DNA of 64,000 bases from Rhizobium sp. BG4 (GCF_016864575.1 NZ_CP044125.1:868001-932000); one strand, 5' to 3'. Positions 43,985 through 54,510 are shown, numbered from the stretch's first letter. Translations and numbers: made by a program. Notes: generated by a model from the sequence alone, not told the origin.

Positions 43985-44356
43985 ATGCACCACGAAACTT
44001 CCCCCGGTCGGGCGGATGGCGAAGCTATGCCTTCAGCTACATCGACCACGAAAATCGTCATCAAGCCCGTCCACCTCGACAAGCGCGGGCAAAATTACTC
44101 GGTCTCCCTCGAAGCAAAGACCCTCATCGCCAAGACCCGCAACCCTACCGCCGATGCTTGCCGCCGTCTGATCGCTCTCGGTCTCTCGGGCCGGCTTGAG
44201 GTCTGGGACGATGAGCGGGCATTTCCCCGCATGATCATCCCGGACATCAGCAAGGCGGCGAAACTGACAGTCGCTGAGAGTGCCACGCAAAGCCCCCGTA
44301 TTGTGCCTTATCAGCCGTTCCATTCTTCCGTCTTTGCGACAGAAGCAGCGATATGA
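43985..44356 (+). CDS. Unrecognised island protein
   Basis: 123 aa from an ATG at 43985; an internal ATG at 44027 (MPSATSTTKIVIKPVHLDKR) is equally possible because neither RBS is strong. Contains KTLIAKTRNPTADACRRLIA, LGLSGRLEVWDDERAFPRMI. No family recognised. Its stop overlaps the next start (ATGA at 44353), so the two are coupled. Confidence 0.55.
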   Translation: MHHETSPGRADGEAMPSATSTTKIVIKPVHLDKRGQNYSVSLEAKTLIAKTRNPTADACRRLIALGLSGRLEVWDDERAFPRMIIPDISKAAKLTVAESATQSPRIVPYQPFHSSVFATEAAI

Positions 44357-44922
44357 ACTACGTCGAGGAGATATTAGACAGGAAGACCGGCGAACTGGTC
44401 TCGGTCGACAAAGGCGATTGGATCACCATCGCCGAACTCGCAAGGTTCCTCGGTTTCGGTCGAAGACGGGCGACGACAGTTCTCCGTCATCTGGACTTCC
44501 TGCAAATCGAGGGAGTTGGCCGTGACAGTCGCCACCGCATTGCTGATTGGGTCGTTCAACGCGGCTGGGGCAAACGCCTCCACCGCAAGACGGACAAGTT
44601 CCCCTTCGATGTGATTGGGCCTGATGCGGTCCAATGGATCAAGGAACGCTGGCAAGGCGCTGTCACCGCCATTGAGCGAGAGACGTTCAGCGGACCAGTG
44701 GCCGAGGCCAAGGCTGCTCTCGATGGCTTCCAAGCTGCTTATGGTCGCAAGGAAATGACTGTCCAGATGGAGGTATCCTGGTTGGCTGATATCTTCCCCG
44801 ACCTCACGCAGGAGCAGATGAGCAGCATTCTTGATGTCTCTCAGCAGTTGGTGAGCCGGTTCCTGTCGGTCCGGTCTGAGCAGTTGCAGAGGGCCAAGGC
44901 CCTGAAAGCGTCGTTTCGATGA
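44353..44922 (+). CDS. Unrecognised island protein with HTH-like N-terminus
   Basis: 189 aa. WITIAELARFLGFGRRRATTVLRHLDFL looks like a helix-turn-helix of the winged or MerR kind, and DLTQEQMSSILDVSQQLVSRFL near the C-terminus is a second HTH-like segment. The middle, VIGPDAVQWIKERWQGAVTA, is helical. A DNA-binding or regulatory role is inferred. Coupled to the 123-aa gene upstream. Confidence 0.55.
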   Translation: MNYVEEILDRKTGELVSVDKGDWITIAELARFLGFGRRRATTVLRHLDFLQIEGVGRDSRHRIADWVVQRGWGKRLHRKTDKFPFDVIGPDAVQWIKERWQGAVTAIERETFSGPVAEAKAALDGFQAAYGRKEMTVQMEVSWLADIFPDLTQEQMSSILDVSQQLVSRFLSVRSEQLQRAKALKASFR

Positions 44923-45364
44923 TCCGGTCTTGGAGACAGGGTGTAGTACTTGTCTCGCCTGGGCCTATACGGAAGGGTACAACACCACGAAAAATGACCA
45001 TTGAACCTGATCGCCACCGGTCTCCCCGACCCCGGCATTGACCACCACCCGATAGCCATTCCCGCTAATGGCATGTCGGCGTAAATGGACATCGGGCGTT
45101 TGGCCGGTGTCTCAGCCTTCGTGATCGCTGACGCCTCTAAACGGCCACCGCCGCGTAAACGCAAATAGCGGTCCCGCCTTACCCCTTGTGGGCAACCTTC
45201 CAATGCGTTCCATGCGGAACCGTCAGTTATCCAGAGGTTGCCTGTGAGGGGGCGGGGTCATTATCGACCATCCCGAAATGGTGAGCGTGAAATTTCGAAA
45301 CCCCAATCAGATACAAAGAACCCGCCAGTTCCCCCCGTGCCCCTCTCCGGGCCGCAGGCAGAGC
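44923..45364. other. 442-bp stretch without a recognised gene
   Basis: Lies between two convergent island genes. I see no gene-like frame, no strong hairpin and no repeat; the sequence has poor codon structure in every frame. Confidence 0.5.
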
Positions 45365-46024
45365 CTAACGGTCATACCTGCATTGTGTATCGGTCACCTT
45401 TACTCGTAGAAGCGGCTCCAATGAGAACCCGGGCCTTAACGTCACATCCACCGTGGTGCTGCCGTATCCAGAGCTGACGTACAGCGTTGAATATCCCTGA
45501 AAACTCCTGCGGCTGGGCAATAGGTCGTCTCTGTGCTCCATTCGAGCTTCGACATCGCAGCTAACACTGAACGTCCCTTCGACATCTCTGTCTCCGTTAT
45601 ACTCAACCGTGACCGTATAATCACAACTACTATAGCCGCCACTGATGTAATCCTCTTTGCAGTCGAGATCTGAGTTGCTTATCGAGAAAGGCGAGGTGTA
45701 ACGAGGCGCTTTAGGCCCTGCCTCTGGGGGTGAGTTGGGCGGGGTACGAGACACCTCCGCAATGAACTTCTCCCGCACCCAACCCGTCTTCGTTGCATTA
45801 TCGATGACGGCACCGATCTCTCTCCAATCGCCAACGTGTCCACTGAGGATCGCAATCTTCATGCCCAGCGGTAGCTCTGCGACCACGGCGCCCTGTGTGT
45901 TCGGCTGTGCACGCATGTTAAGCTTTTGCGTCACCACTACACCGAGCTTCATCTCCTCAGCCCGCATATCACACGGAATGAAAACCACCATGCAGGTAAG
46001 CATAGCGCAACATCTATGTATCAT
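45365..46024 (-). CDS. Secreted SH3-like domain protein of the island
   Basis: 219 aa from the ATG at 46024 (MIHRCCAMLTCMVVFIPCDM). A signal-like N-terminus is followed by an SH3 domain (VTQKLNMRAQPNTQGAVVAEL, GMKIAILSGHVGDWREIGAV, KTGWVREKFIAEVS). A Pro-rich linker leads to a beta-rich C-terminal domain with three Cys (LDCKEDYISGGYSSCDYTVT, TDTQCRYD). Export to periplasm or surface is likely; function unknown. It is alone on its strand between unknowns and the serine recombinase. Confidence 0.65.
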   Translation of the reverse strand: MIHRCCAMLTCMVVFIPCDMRAEEMKLGVVVTQKLNMRAQPNTQGAVVAELPLGMKIAILSGHVGDWREIGAVIDNATKTGWVREKFIAEVSRTPPNSPPEAGPKAPRYTSPFSISNSDLDCKEDYISGGYSSCDYTVTVEYNGDRDVEGTFSVSCDVEARMEHRDDLLPSRRSFQGYSTLYVSSGYGSTTVDVTLRPGFSLEPLLRVKVTDTQCRYDR

Positions 46025-46260
46025 CGTATCCCCACGCGCCGTAAATGCGGGTGCAGTCTGCACCTGTCGCCCGCCTTAACGTATTCATATGATTGCATTG
46101 AGCGCCATGTTGCACATTGCTTATCCCCAGCGCATCCAGTGGTGTGATTTAAGTACACCTCACGAGAACCATTGCCGAACTGGTTCGATAAATACCGATT
46201 GACAAATCATATCGAACCAAAGATATGAGAACCACCCATAACGAACTGAGGTGGTTTTCC

Positions 46261-46887
46261 ATGCATGTCCGCGCGTATCTCCGAGCCAGCACCAAGGACC
46301 AAGACGCCAGCCGCGCAAGGGACGACCTGTTCCGCTTCGCCTCCGAGCGTGACCTGAAGATCGCCGCCTCCTATGTGGAGAACGAGAGTGGCGCGACCTT
46401 GGCCCGTCCTGAACTGTTCCGGCTGCTCTCAGACTGCCATCCCGGTGATATTCTCCTGGTGGAGCAGGTCGACCGCTTAAGTCGGTTGAACGCTGCCGAC
46501 TGGGAGAGACTGAAGGCTCAGATACAACAGCGAAGGGTGAAGGTGGTGGCCTTGGACCTTCCTACATCGTGGATGATGGCCACGGCCGACAAGGACGATA
46601 TCCAGAGCCGCATGCTGGACGCCATCAACGGGATGATGTTGGACATGCTCGCAGCGATCGCCCGCAAGGACTATGAGGATCGTAGAAGACGACAGGCGCA
46701 AGGTATCGCCAAGGCGAAGACTGAAGGTATCTACAAGGGACGGCCTGAGGACGCCGAACGAAACGAAGCCATCATGAAGATGCTCGCAAACAAGCAGAGC
46801 TGGAACAGCATTGTGAAAGCCACCGGATGCTCCCGTTCGACGCTATCAAGATTGTCGAAACGCGTTGCTGCGTCGACCTTGCCGTAA
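46261..46887 (+). CDS. Serine recombinase (resolvase/invertase family)
   Basis: 208 aa from the ATG at 46261, preceded by GAGGTGG. Resolvase N-terminal domain: MHVRAYLRASTKDQDASRAR with catalytic Ser10, then GDILLVEQVDRLSRLNAADW and VKVVALDLPTSW. A C-terminal HTH (SWNSIVKATGCSRSTLSRLSKR) follows a helix E-like region. It is a small-type recombinase. Possible roles are resolution, inversion or transfer of a neighbouring segment, but no crossover sites were found. Confidence 0.88.
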   Translation: MHVRAYLRASTKDQDASRARDDLFRFASERDLKIAASYVENESGATLARPELFRLLSDCHPGDILLVEQVDRLSRLNAADWERLKAQIQQRRVKVVALDLPTSWMMATADKDDIQSRMLDAINGMMLDMLAAIARKDYEDRRRRQAQGIAKAKTEGIYKGRPEDAERNEAIMKMLANKQSWNSIVKATGCSRSTLSRLSKRVAASTLP

Positions 46888-46931
46888 TTGCATCGACGGT
46901 GCTCCGTGGCCCCGATTATGTGTTTTCGTGC

Positions 46932-47450
46932 CTAGCGAAGGCCGGCGGCCTCGAACTGGTCGACCATGTTGATCAGGGTGTGAGTAGCGCTACTGAAGTT
47001 AGCCATTTGATCCTTGAGGCCATATGCCCATTTTTCTCCATGAAAAAGGTTGTTGCGAAGTCGATACGTTATGAAAAGTAACGCTTCGAGTTGGTCACTC
47101 GGCGAGGTGGCCTTGCCTGTCAGCACTTCAGAGGCCTTTTCCTTCGCAGCAACCTCGCCTCCCTTGCGCCATTTTAGACCATCAAATCGCCCATCTTGGT
47201 GGCCATTTGGAAAGTATCGCTCGCTGAAATGTTTTAGCGCCGTTTGAAAGGCCTTTACATCGATGCCGTTCTTGCTCTCCCTCAACTTCTCTACTGCCGC
47301 TCTAATAGAGGCGACGTTTGCATCTTTCCCGCAAACTACGTTTTCGAAGTAAGTCCATACGACCGAAAACTCCTCGATCGCTCGAACCTCACTTGCTTCC
47401 AGGTCGCCGTAGCCATGCGCACGCGTGAGAAGCCATTGGCTCACATTCAT
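46932..47450 (-). CDS. HEPN-like protein at the end of the hsd operon
   Basis: 172 aa from the ATG at 47450, preceded by a strong RBS (GGAGGGG). All-helical by eye. It carries ITYRLRNNLFHGEKW, in which Arg132-x4-His137 is the R-x4-6-H catalytic motif of HEPN ribonucleases, preceded by an N/D-rich helix. It is the last gene of the restriction operon, 40 bp after hsdR. HEPN proteins are common RNA-targeting defence effectors; a retained motif here suggests, but does not show, RNase activity. Confidence 0.68.
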   Translation of the reverse strand: MNVSQWLLTRAHGYGDLEASEVRAIEEFSVVWTYFENVVCGKDANVASIRAAVEKLRESKNGIDVKAFQTALKHFSERYFPNGHQDGRFDGLKWRKGGEVAAKEKASEVLTGKATSPSDQLEALLFITYRLRNNLFHGEKWAYGLKDQMANFSSATHTLINMVDQFEAAGLR

Positions 47451-47490
47451 CTTCCCCTCCTCGAGCTTCAACCGTTACACTGCGCATCGA

Positions 47491-50400
47491 TTAATGTGCG
47501 CTAGCAACCTCTCGTAACAACAACTCCGCCTGGGCCAACACGGTTTGAACGGCATCCTGCTCCAGATCAGGCGGATATCCGAACTTCTTGAGGATGCGTT
47601 TCACCAGCACCCGCATCTTCGCCCGAGCGGCTGCCCTATGCTGCCAGTCGACGGTTACAGACTTGCGCATTTGCTCAACAAGCTCATGGGCGATCACTCG
47701 AAGCTGGTCGCTGCCCATAGCCTGAACAGCGCTGTCATTGGCCGCGAGGGCATCGTAGAAGGCAATCTCCTCCTGCGAGAGGCCCAACTCTTCTCCCCGT
47801 GCGGCTGCGGCCTGCATCTCCTTGGCGAGCGCTATCAGCTCTTGGATCATCTCGACGGTGGAGATCGCGTTGGCATGGTAGCGGGTAACCGCCTCCTCCA
47901 GCCGCTTGGAGAATGCCTTGGACTGGACCACGTTGGTTTGTGAGCGGCTCTTAATCTCGCCATTCAGTAGCTTCCTCAACGCCTCCAGCGCGAGGTTCTT
48001 CTTCGCCATACGCTGCACGTCGGCAAGGAACTCATCTGACAAAACGGAGATGTCCGGTGACTGCAGCCCGGCAGCTTTGAGGATGTCGATGATCTCGGCA
48101 TTGGCGACAGCCTGATTAAGCAACTGCTCGACAGCGAGCGACTTGGCCTTGTCCGACATCTTGCCGGTTGCGGTCGTCTTCACGAGCGCAGCGCGTACGG
48201 CCTGGAAGAAGCCTACCTCGTCGCGGATTTCTGCTGCGGCATCGCTTGCCGAGGCGAGCGCATAGGCCTTGCTCAATTCCAACACTGCATCCTGATAGCG
48301 ACGATGTGCCTTCTTCTTGGCCTCGATGCCCTCGACCTTGGTGGCTTCCTTGTGCTGCCACTTCAGTATCCAGTCGATGCCATCAGCCAAAGCCTTCAAG
48401 CGCTGCTGCGGGGCGCCAGATATGCCGAGGCTGTAGTCGTGACCATTGAACATCGCGCGCACGATCTCGTACTTCTCCAGAAGGACGGCAACGGCTTCCT
48501 CCTCATCGATGCCGGTCTTATCTCGGTCGGACTGGGAGTACTGTGCCAAAGCCTTCTTCAGGTTCTGGGCAATGCCGATATAGTCTACGATCAGCCCACC
48601 CGGCTTGTCCTTAAAGACGCGGTTGACGCGGGCGATCGCCTGCATCAGACCGTGGCCGTGCATGGGCTTGTCGACATACATGGTGTGCATACAGGGCGCG
48701 TCGAAGCCGGTCAGCCACATGTCGCGCACGATCACAAGCTTCAACGGATCGTCGAGCTTGCGCGCTCGCTTGGCGAGATCGTCGCGCCGCTTTTTGTTGC
48801 CGATGTGCGGCTGCCACTCCAGCGGGTCGGAAGCCGAGCCGGTCATCACGATCTTGATCGCGCCTTTGTCGTCATCGTCCGAATGCCAATCGGGCCGAAG
48901 CGCAACGATCTCATTGTAGAGGTCGACACAAATGCGGCGGCTCATGCAAACCGCCATTGCTTTGCCCGGCAAGCCTTCAACGCGTTTCTCAAGGTGCGAG
49001 ACGAGATCGGCCGCAACCTGGGAGAGGCGCTTCTTCGAGCCCACCAGCCGCTCTACGGTCGTCCACTTGGCCTTCTGCTTCTCCTGCTCGCTCAAAGCGT
49101 CGTCTTCGAGCATCGCCTCGATCTCGGCATCGATCTTCGGCTTCTCGTCTTCGTTCAGCTCGATGCGGGCCAGCCGGCTCTCGTAGTAGATCGGGACCGT
49201 CGCCTTGTCCTCGACTGCCCGGCTGATGTCGTAGATGTCGATGTACTCTCCGAAGATAGCCGGCGTGTTAACGTCGTCTGCCTCGATCGGCGTTCCCGTG
49301 AAGCCGATGAAGGAGGCATTTGGGAGAGCCTCGCGGATGTAGTGGGCGTAGCCATAACGGCGCTTGCCAGTTTCCTTGTCCAGCTTTGCGTCGAACCCGT
49401 ACTGGCTACGGTGAGCCTCGTCCGCCATGACGATTACGTTGCGCCGGTCCGTCAGCATCGGGAAGCGTTCCTCACCCGCCTCGGGCGTGAACTTCTGAAC
49501 GGTGGTGAAGATCACCCCACCTGATGCCCGGTTCAACAGTCGCCGTAGATCGTCCCGGCTATTGGCCTGCTCGGGCGTCTGGCGGATCAAATCCTTGCAA
49601 AGGCTGAAGGTGCCGAAGAGCTGATCGTCAAGGTCGTTGCGGTCAGTCAACACGATCAGCGTGGGGTTCTCCAGTTCCCGCGAGCGGACGATCAAGCCTC
49701 CGAGAAACGCCATCAGGAAGCTCTTGCCAGAGCCTTGGGTATGCCAGATCACGCCGATCTTGCGGTTGCCGTCCGGCTTTGCCGCCTCGATGGCGCTGGC
49801 AATCGCTTTACGGGCACCGTGGAACTGGTGATACCCGCCGATGATCTTAAAGGCGCCTGCTCCCTGGTCACCGAATACGATGAAGTCGCGGATGAGCGCA
49901 AGGAACCGTTCCTTGTCGAACACGCCCCGCAGCAGCGTATCCATCTCGTAGGGACCATGCGGCGTGAAGTCGCCAGCCGCGCCCGTCACAGAGCGCCAGG
50001 GCATGAAGCGCTCCTCGTCTGCTGTTAGCGAGCCGATACGAGCCAGCATGCCGTCGGAGGCGACCAGCACGGCATTGGTGCGGAAGAGCGAAGGCACCTG
50101 GGCCTTGTAGGTCTGAAGTTGCTGGAAAGCGTGGTCGATGGTCGCAGCCTCGCTGCCAGCGTTCTTCAACTCGATGATGCCGAGTGGCAGACCATTTACG
50201 AAGACCAGCACGTCCGGACGACGGGTGTACTTGCCCTCGACGACGGTGAACTGGTTGGTCACAAGCCAGTCGTTGTCGCCAGGGTTGTCGAAGTCGATCA
50301 GCCAGACCTTGTCGCCTTTTACCTCCCCATCGCCGATGCCAAATTCGACATCGACGCCCTCGGCAATCAGCTTGTGAATGCGGCGATTTTCCTCCACCAG

Positions 50401-50685
50401 CGAGGGCGTCTCGGTCACCAGTAATTGCCTGATCGCCTGCTCGCGAGCTTCAGCTGGGATTGTCGAGTTCAGCCGCGCAACGGCCGACCGCAGGCGTTCG
50501 ATCAGCAGAACATCGCCGTAGGCCTCACGGGCGGGTGCGATGCCATCGGGAGAGACCACCGCTGCGTTCTCGTAGGAGTAGCCCAGATCGCGGAAGGTGC
50601 CGATCACCGCCTCTTCGACAAGGCCTTCGTTGAAGCCACTCTTGCTGTGTTCGGAAGCTGACTGCGTGTAGAGGACGTCGCCCAT
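47491..50685 (-). CDS. hsdR: Type I restriction endonuclease subunit R
   Basis: 1064 aa from the ATG at 50685; a GTG at 50688 is an alternative. The N-terminal nuclease has Asp158 and E172-x-K174 ([18 protein letters not shown]). The SF2 motor has Walker A HTQGSGKS (315-322), motif [14 protein letters not shown] and DEAH (422-425), then [10 protein letters not shown] and the arginine-finger region [12 protein letters not shown] translocase and cleavage subunit of the R2M2S complex. It overlaps the preceding gene by one base (TGATG). Confidence 0.96.
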   Translation of the reverse strand: MGDVLYTQSASEHSKSGFNEGLVEEAVIGTFRDLGYSYENAAVVSPDGIAPAREAYGDVLLIERLRSAVARLNSTIPAEAREQAIRQLLVTETPSLVEENRRIHKLIAEGVDVEFGIGDGEVKGDKVWLIDFDNPGDNDWLVTNQFTVVEGKYTRRPDVLVFVNGLPLGIIELKNAGSEAATIDHAFQQLQTYKAQVPSLFRTNAVLVASDGMLARIGSLTADEERFMPWRSVTGAAGDFTPHGPYEMDTLLRGVFDKERFLALIRDFIVFGDQGAGAFKIIGGYHQFHGARKAIASAIEAAKPDGNRKIGVIWHTQGSGKSFLMAFLGGLIVRSRELENPTLIVLTDRNDLDDQLFGTFSLCKDLIRQTPEQANSRDDLRRLLNRASGGVIFTTVQKFTPEAGEERFPMLTDRRNVIVMADEAHRSQYGFDAKLDKETGKRRYGYAHYIREALPNASFIGFTGTPIEADDVNTPAIFGEYIDIYDISRAVEDKATVPIYYESRLARIELNEDEKPKIDAEIEAMLEDDALSEQEKQKAKWTTVERLVGSKKRLSQVAADLVSHLEKRVEGLPGKAMAVCMSRRICVDLYNEIVALRPDWHSDDDDKGAIKIVMTGSASDPLEWQPHIGNKKRRDDLAKRARKLDDPLKLVIVRDMWLTGFDAPCMHTMYVDKPMHGHGLMQAIARVNRVFKDKPGGLIVDYIGIAQNLKKALAQYSQSDRDKTGIDEEEAVAVLLEKYEIVRAMFNGHDYSLGISGAPQQRLKALADGIDWILKWQHKEATKVEGIEAKKKAHRRYQDAVLELSKAYALASASDAAAEIRDEVGFFQAVRAALVKTTATGKMSDKAKSLAVEQLLNQAVANAEIIDILKAAGLQSPDISVLSDEFLADVQRMAKKNLALEALRKLLNGEIKSRSQTNVVQSKAFSKRLEEAVTRYHANAISTVEMIQELIALAKEMQAAAARGEELGLSQEEIAFYDALAANDSAVQAMGSDQLRVIAHELVEQMRKSVTVDWQHRAAARAKMRVLVKRILKKFGYPPDLEQDAVQTVLAQAELLLREVASAH

Positions 50686-51116
50686 CACCAGACCTCGAAA
50701 CGTTCAAGATTGCGCTCACCGGCTCGCTGCAGTAGCGCGGATCGAAACTCTTCTTTGATCACACCGGCATCGCGGAAGGCGGTGGCCAAGTCGTCCACAT
50801 CAGGGATTGCGGCGAGCCAAAGGACCTCAAACTCTGCTGCTGTCAGTCGCTCGACTTCTTTCTGAAGAAGCGGTGCCAGAATGCTGTCCCAAGGCTCGTC
50901 GTCTTCAAAGTGCGGACCATTTTGGGCATCGTGGCAAAGCTCATCCCAAAGGCTTTTGTGATCGTAGTCGCCACCAAATACGCCAGAAGCATGCTGACGC
51001 TGGAGGGCATGGACGATCCTCCCTGCCGCGCGCTGATTGTATTCTGCCGCGAGGCGAACCAGGGCAGACAGCGCCGCATTCTCCAGACCATAGCGAGCGC
51101 TGGAGGCGGCCATCAT
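50685..51116 (-). CDS. Unrecognised ORF between hsdS and hsdR (orf143)
   Basis: 143 aa from the ATG at 51116; 51113 is an adjacent alternative. An acidic helical protein: [38 protein letters not shown] and [20 protein letters not shown]. No known domain recognised. It is locked into the operon: 4-bp overlap with orf134 before it and 1-bp overlap with hsdR after it. Its position suggests a function coupled to HsdR dosage or to the complex. Confidence 0.7.
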   Translation of the reverse strand: MMAASSARYGLENAALSALVRLAAEYNQRAAGRIVHALQRQHASGVFGGDYDHKSLWDELCHDAQNGPHFEDDEPWDSILAPLLQKEVERLTAAEFEVLWLAAIPDVDDLATAFRDAGVIKEEFRSALLQRAGERNLERFEVW

Positions 51117-51517
51117 CTTGCGCCCTTCACTGCGTCCAGGATGGCATCCAGATCTCCAACTGTCTTTGGCACGAAACGCCACGCGTCCCCGCGATGCAGT
51201 CGGTCCATGGTCTTTAGGGCGGAGTGTCGGCCATACTGCATTCCACCCTTGGGACTGGGCACCGAGTATGTCTCAGTTCCTGGCCGTCCTTCCCCACACA
51301 AAGCCCTTGCCGCCGAACCATCGATTGCTCTCGCCTCGCACCAGAACTGCAGGCTGTTGCCTTTCACGATGACCACGACCTCGACGCCGCCGAGCGCCGC
51401 ATTCGGCACAATGTATCGGCGGGCGTGGACGTTCTGGTGCTTGGACCGGTGAACCGCCGCCTCCTTGTCCAATCTCGCAACGGCTTGCTTCTTGATTAAT
51501 TCCGCCTGTGGTGTCAC
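51113..51517 (-). CDS. Unrecognised ORF between hsdS and hsdR (orf134)
   Basis: 134 aa. A basic start ([20 protein letters not shown]) leads to a compact alpha/beta domain: RYIVPNAALGGVEVVVIVKG, LQFWCEARAIDGS, then TYSVPSPKGGMQYGRHSAL and DAWRFVPKTVGDLDAILDAV. No family recognised. Overlaps hsdS by 4 bp and orf143 by 4 bp, so all are co-translated. A DNA-mimic, toxin-type or regulatory role is possible but unsupported. Confidence 0.7.
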   Translation of the reverse strand: MTPQAELIKKQAVARLDKEAAVHRSKHQNVHARRYIVPNAALGGVEVVVIVKGNSLQFWCEARAIDGSAARALCGEGRPGTETYSVPSPKGGMQYGRHSALKTMDRLHRGDAWRFVPKTVGDLDAILDAVKGAR

Positions 51518-52869
51518 TGCGCCGCCTCCAATACTTCATCCGCTTCCTGAAGCCGGATTTCGCCAGACATCAACTTAGGAAGGAGGATGTCGCGGGTCGC
51601 TGCAAGCGTGCCAGATTGGTCGGAATTGCATGTAACCAGGTCTCGTAGAGGCCCTACAACCTCGTCAAACGCAGACTGCAGGCTCTTTGGAGCGACTGTC
51701 ACCACCAGACCTCCAAGCGAGGCAGCGTTTAATTCGGTCTGGCCGGTCGAGCCATGCCCCAAGGTTTCAATCAGGCTCTGCTTGTCCTCCATGAACAGGG
51801 ACAGGATGAGCTTGGAGATTTTGGACGCGTCAGCCCGGCAAATCGTGACGTGACTATCAACTGTGGCAGCCTCCTTCAGTCCACGAACGGTCGCCACTCG
51901 GCCAAGGGTGCCGACACCCGTGGAGTTCACAAGCACGTCGTCTTTCTCAAGCGCTCGCTCTTTGGGCGCCCTCTTCGCCACATCGTGCCGTCGGGCAAGC
52001 GTGAAGTTCACCGCTTTGCCACGAATGCATTTTTGGTTGATTACGAGTACCCCGTCATCGCAGTAGGACGGCGCGATGCCACGCTTTAGCAAGGTGACGA
52101 CCGAGGCGACCTCTGCCTCTCTCCATCCCTCCGGCAGCCCGTTGTCCCCGAGCCTTATCGGGAAGAGATCGGCGAGCGCTTGCGCCCGCTCGACATCGGT
52201 GACGAGGCCTCCCATGATCTCGAAGGGGTCGGATGCGCCCTCAAGCTTGCGGCGGGTGGGGCCGAAATCGACGAACCAATCGCGGAAGATCGCCTGCGCC
52301 ATCGCCTCCAGCGTTTCGTTCATCCGCCGGTTCAGTTCGATCTTGTCATCGAGGGAGCCAATCACTTCCACGATCCTCCGCTGCTCCTCTATGGGCGGCA
52401 GCGGCAAATGCAGCTTTCGCATGTCGCGAATGGGGAGTTGTGGCTGCGCGCTTCCGGATGTCAGCGACTTAATCTGCTTATCAAACGATGGAGATCGAAC
52501 TGCGAAATAGAAGAAGCGTGGCAGTAGTTTGTTTAGGTCAGGCCGGAGGATCACCATCCCTGAGTTTATGCGCACGTTGGCATATTGAACTGTTGGACCA
52601 TAAAAGGCGAAATTGCCTACGGTTCCTCTCGTTGTGACTACGGTGTCGTTGCGGAGGAGCCTACCTTTTCGAAGCTTGCGGTCACGCTCTTCGGATATGA
52701 AAGCGCATTGATCGAAGGCGAAACCATCGGCTGTGACGTTTCCGGCATTCAGAAAAAGGCAGTAGCCGGCGGGAGTGAAATCGGCTTTCTTCGGGTATTC
52801 CGCGCCACGGTCACCATCTATAATCTCGACTGGATAGTCCTCCAGTTTCAAGATTGGCCACTCACTCAT
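51514..52869 (-). CDS. hsdS: Type I restriction-modification specificity subunit S
   Basis: 451 aa from the ATG at 52869 ([17 protein letters not shown]). Two target-recognition domains of the usual layout. The first (about 1-150) ends with [20 protein letters not shown], and the central conserved helix follows ([20 protein letters not shown]). The second ends with [16 protein letters not shown] and the C-terminal [11 protein letters not shown]. It sets the DNA target; the sequence cannot be predicted. It begins inside the hsdM end (8-bp overlap). Confidence 0.94.
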   Translation of the reverse strand: MSEWPILKLEDYPVEIIDGDRGAEYPKKADFTPAGYCLFLNAGNVTADGFAFDQCAFISEERDRKLRKGRLLRNDTVVTTRGTVGNFAFYGPTVQYANVRINSGMVILRPDLNKLLPRFFYFAVRSPSFDKQIKSLTSGSAQPQLPIRDMRKLHLPLPPIEEQRRIVEVIGSLDDKIELNRRMNETLEAMAQAIFRDWFVDFGPTRRKLEGASDPFEIMGGLVTDVERAQALADLFPIRLGDNGLPEGWREAEVASVVTLLKRGIAPSYCDDGVLVINQKCIRGKAVNFTLARRHDVAKRAPKERALEKDDVLVNSTGVGTLGRVATVRGLKEAATVDSHVTICRADASKISKLILSLFMEDKQSLIETLGHGSTGQTELNAASLGGLVVTVAPKSLQSAFDEVVGPLRDLVTCNSDQSGTLAATRDILLPKLMSGEIRLQEADEVLEAAQ

Positions 52870-54421
52870 TTGCAAGCACCCCGTTAAGGGCGGTCTCGAT
52901 CCGCTCCTCCAACGCTCGCCCCTCAGCAAACTGAGCCAGCAGCGTCTCCCTCAATCCCTCGAACTTCTCGGCAAACGAAACGCCATCGTCCTCTGCATCC
53001 GCTGCTCCGACGTAGCGCCCCGGGGTCAAAACATGTCCGTGCGAGCGCACCTCCTCCAAGCTGACCGCCTTGCTGAAGCCGGGCTCGTCCGTATATTCCG
53101 CCCAGCCGTTCTTCGCCAGTATTTCTGGCTTCGAACGCCAGCGGTGAAAGGCGCCCGCGACCTTCTCAATGTCCTCCCCAGTGAACTCGCGGCGAACACG
53201 GTCCACCATAAAGCCAAGCTTGCGGGCATCGATGAACAGGATTTCACGGCGCCGGTCGCGGTGGCCATTCGCGCTCTTGTCGCGGGCCAATATCCACAAG
53301 CAGGCGGGTATCTGCGTCGAGAAGAACAGTTGGCCCGGTAGCGCCACCATGCAGTCCACCTGATCAGCCTCGATCATTGCCTTGCGGATGTCGCCTTCGC
53401 CGGACTGCTGCGAGGACATCGAGCCGTTGGCCAGCACCACACCAGCCGTGCCGCGAGGGGCGAGATGGTGGATGATGTGCTGTAGCCAGCCGAAGTTGGC
53501 ATTGCCTTTGGGTGGCACGCCGAATTTCCAGCGGGCATCCTCCGCCAGCCGCTCGCCGCCCCAATCGGAGATGTTGAAGGGCGGGTTCGCGAGGATGAAA
53601 TCGGCTTTCAGGTCCGGTAGCTCGTCGCGATGGAAGCTGCCCTCGTTGTTCCATCGGATATCGGCATCGATACCCTGCACGGCGAGGTTCATCTTTGCGA
53701 GGCGCCACGTGGTGTGATTGATCTCTTGCCCATAAATGGCGATGTCGTTTCGCCGTCCGCCGTGCTCCTCGATGAACTTCTCTGACTGCACGAACATACC
53801 GCCCGAGCCGCAGCAAGGATCATAGACGCGTCCCTTATAGGGCTCCAGCAGCTCGACCAGCGTCCGCACCACAGAACGGGGAGTGAAGAACTCGCCACCA
53901 CGCTTGCCCTCGGAGCTGGCAAAGCCCGATAGGAAGTACTCGTAAACGCGGCCAAGCAGGTCCTTGGCCTTGTCCGAACTGTCATGCATGCCAATGTTGG
54001 AGAACAGGTCGATCAGCTCGCCGAGCATTGTCTTGTTCAGCGTCGGGCGGGCGTAGTTCTTCGGCAGTACGCCCTTCAGGCCCTCATTGGAGGGAGCCTT
54101 CTCGATCGCCTCCATCGCCTCGTCGATCAGCTTGCCGATCTCCAGGCGCTTGGCGTTCGCCTGCAGGAACGTCCAGCGCGCCTCCTTAGGCACCCAGAAG
54201 ACGTTTTCGGCAAGATACTCCTCCGGGTCTTCGGCGTCCGCATACTCGTCTGCGTCAAGCTTCGCATGGAGCCCGTCGAATGCATCGGAGATGTATTTCA
54301 GGAAGATCAAACCAAGAGCGACGTGCTTGTACTCCGACGGCTCCAGATTGCCCCGGAGTTTATCCGCCGCCTTAAAAAGCTCAGCCGTGAAGCTGAGGTC
54401 ACCATTCACTTCTTTCGCCAC
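52862..54421 (-). CDS. hsdM: Type I restriction-modification methyltransferase subunit M
   Basis: 519 aa. N-terminal HsdM helical domain ([20 protein letters not shown]) and N6-adenine methyltransferase core with SAM motif [12 protein letters not shown] (201-208) and catalytic NPPF (279-282). First gene of the hsd operon, adjacent to the right island end. The usual methyltransferase of type I enzymes; full length and apparently intact. Confidence 0.96.
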   Translation of the reverse strand: MAKEVNGDLSFTAELFKAADKLRGNLEPSEYKHVALGLIFLKYISDAFDGLHAKLDADEYADAEDPEEYLAENVFWVPKEARWTFLQANAKRLEIGKLIDEAMEAIEKAPSNEGLKGVLPKNYARPTLNKTMLGELIDLFSNIGMHDSSDKAKDLLGRVYEYFLSGFASSEGKRGGEFFTPRSVVRTLVELLEPYKGRVYDPCCGSGGMFVQSEKFIEEHGGRRNDIAIYGQEINHTTWRLAKMNLAVQGIDADIRWNNEGSFHRDELPDLKADFILANPPFNISDWGGERLAEDARWKFGVPPKGNANFGWLQHIIHHLAPRGTAGVVLANGSMSSQQSGEGDIRKAMIEADQVDCMVALPGQLFFSTQIPACLWILARDKSANGHRDRRREILFIDARKLGFMVDRVRREFTGEDIEKVAGAFHRWRSKPEILAKNGWAEYTDEPGFSKAVSLEEVRSHGHVLTPGRYVGAADAEDDGVSFAEKFEGLRETLLAQFAEGRALEERIETALNGVLANE

Positions 54422-54510
54422 GTTTGCGCCCCCAAATCAGTGGGGATGACGATAGGATGTGGGCATGGCGGGTGTAAAGGACAAAGCGCAAGCCTCAGTT
54501 GTCCACCCAG

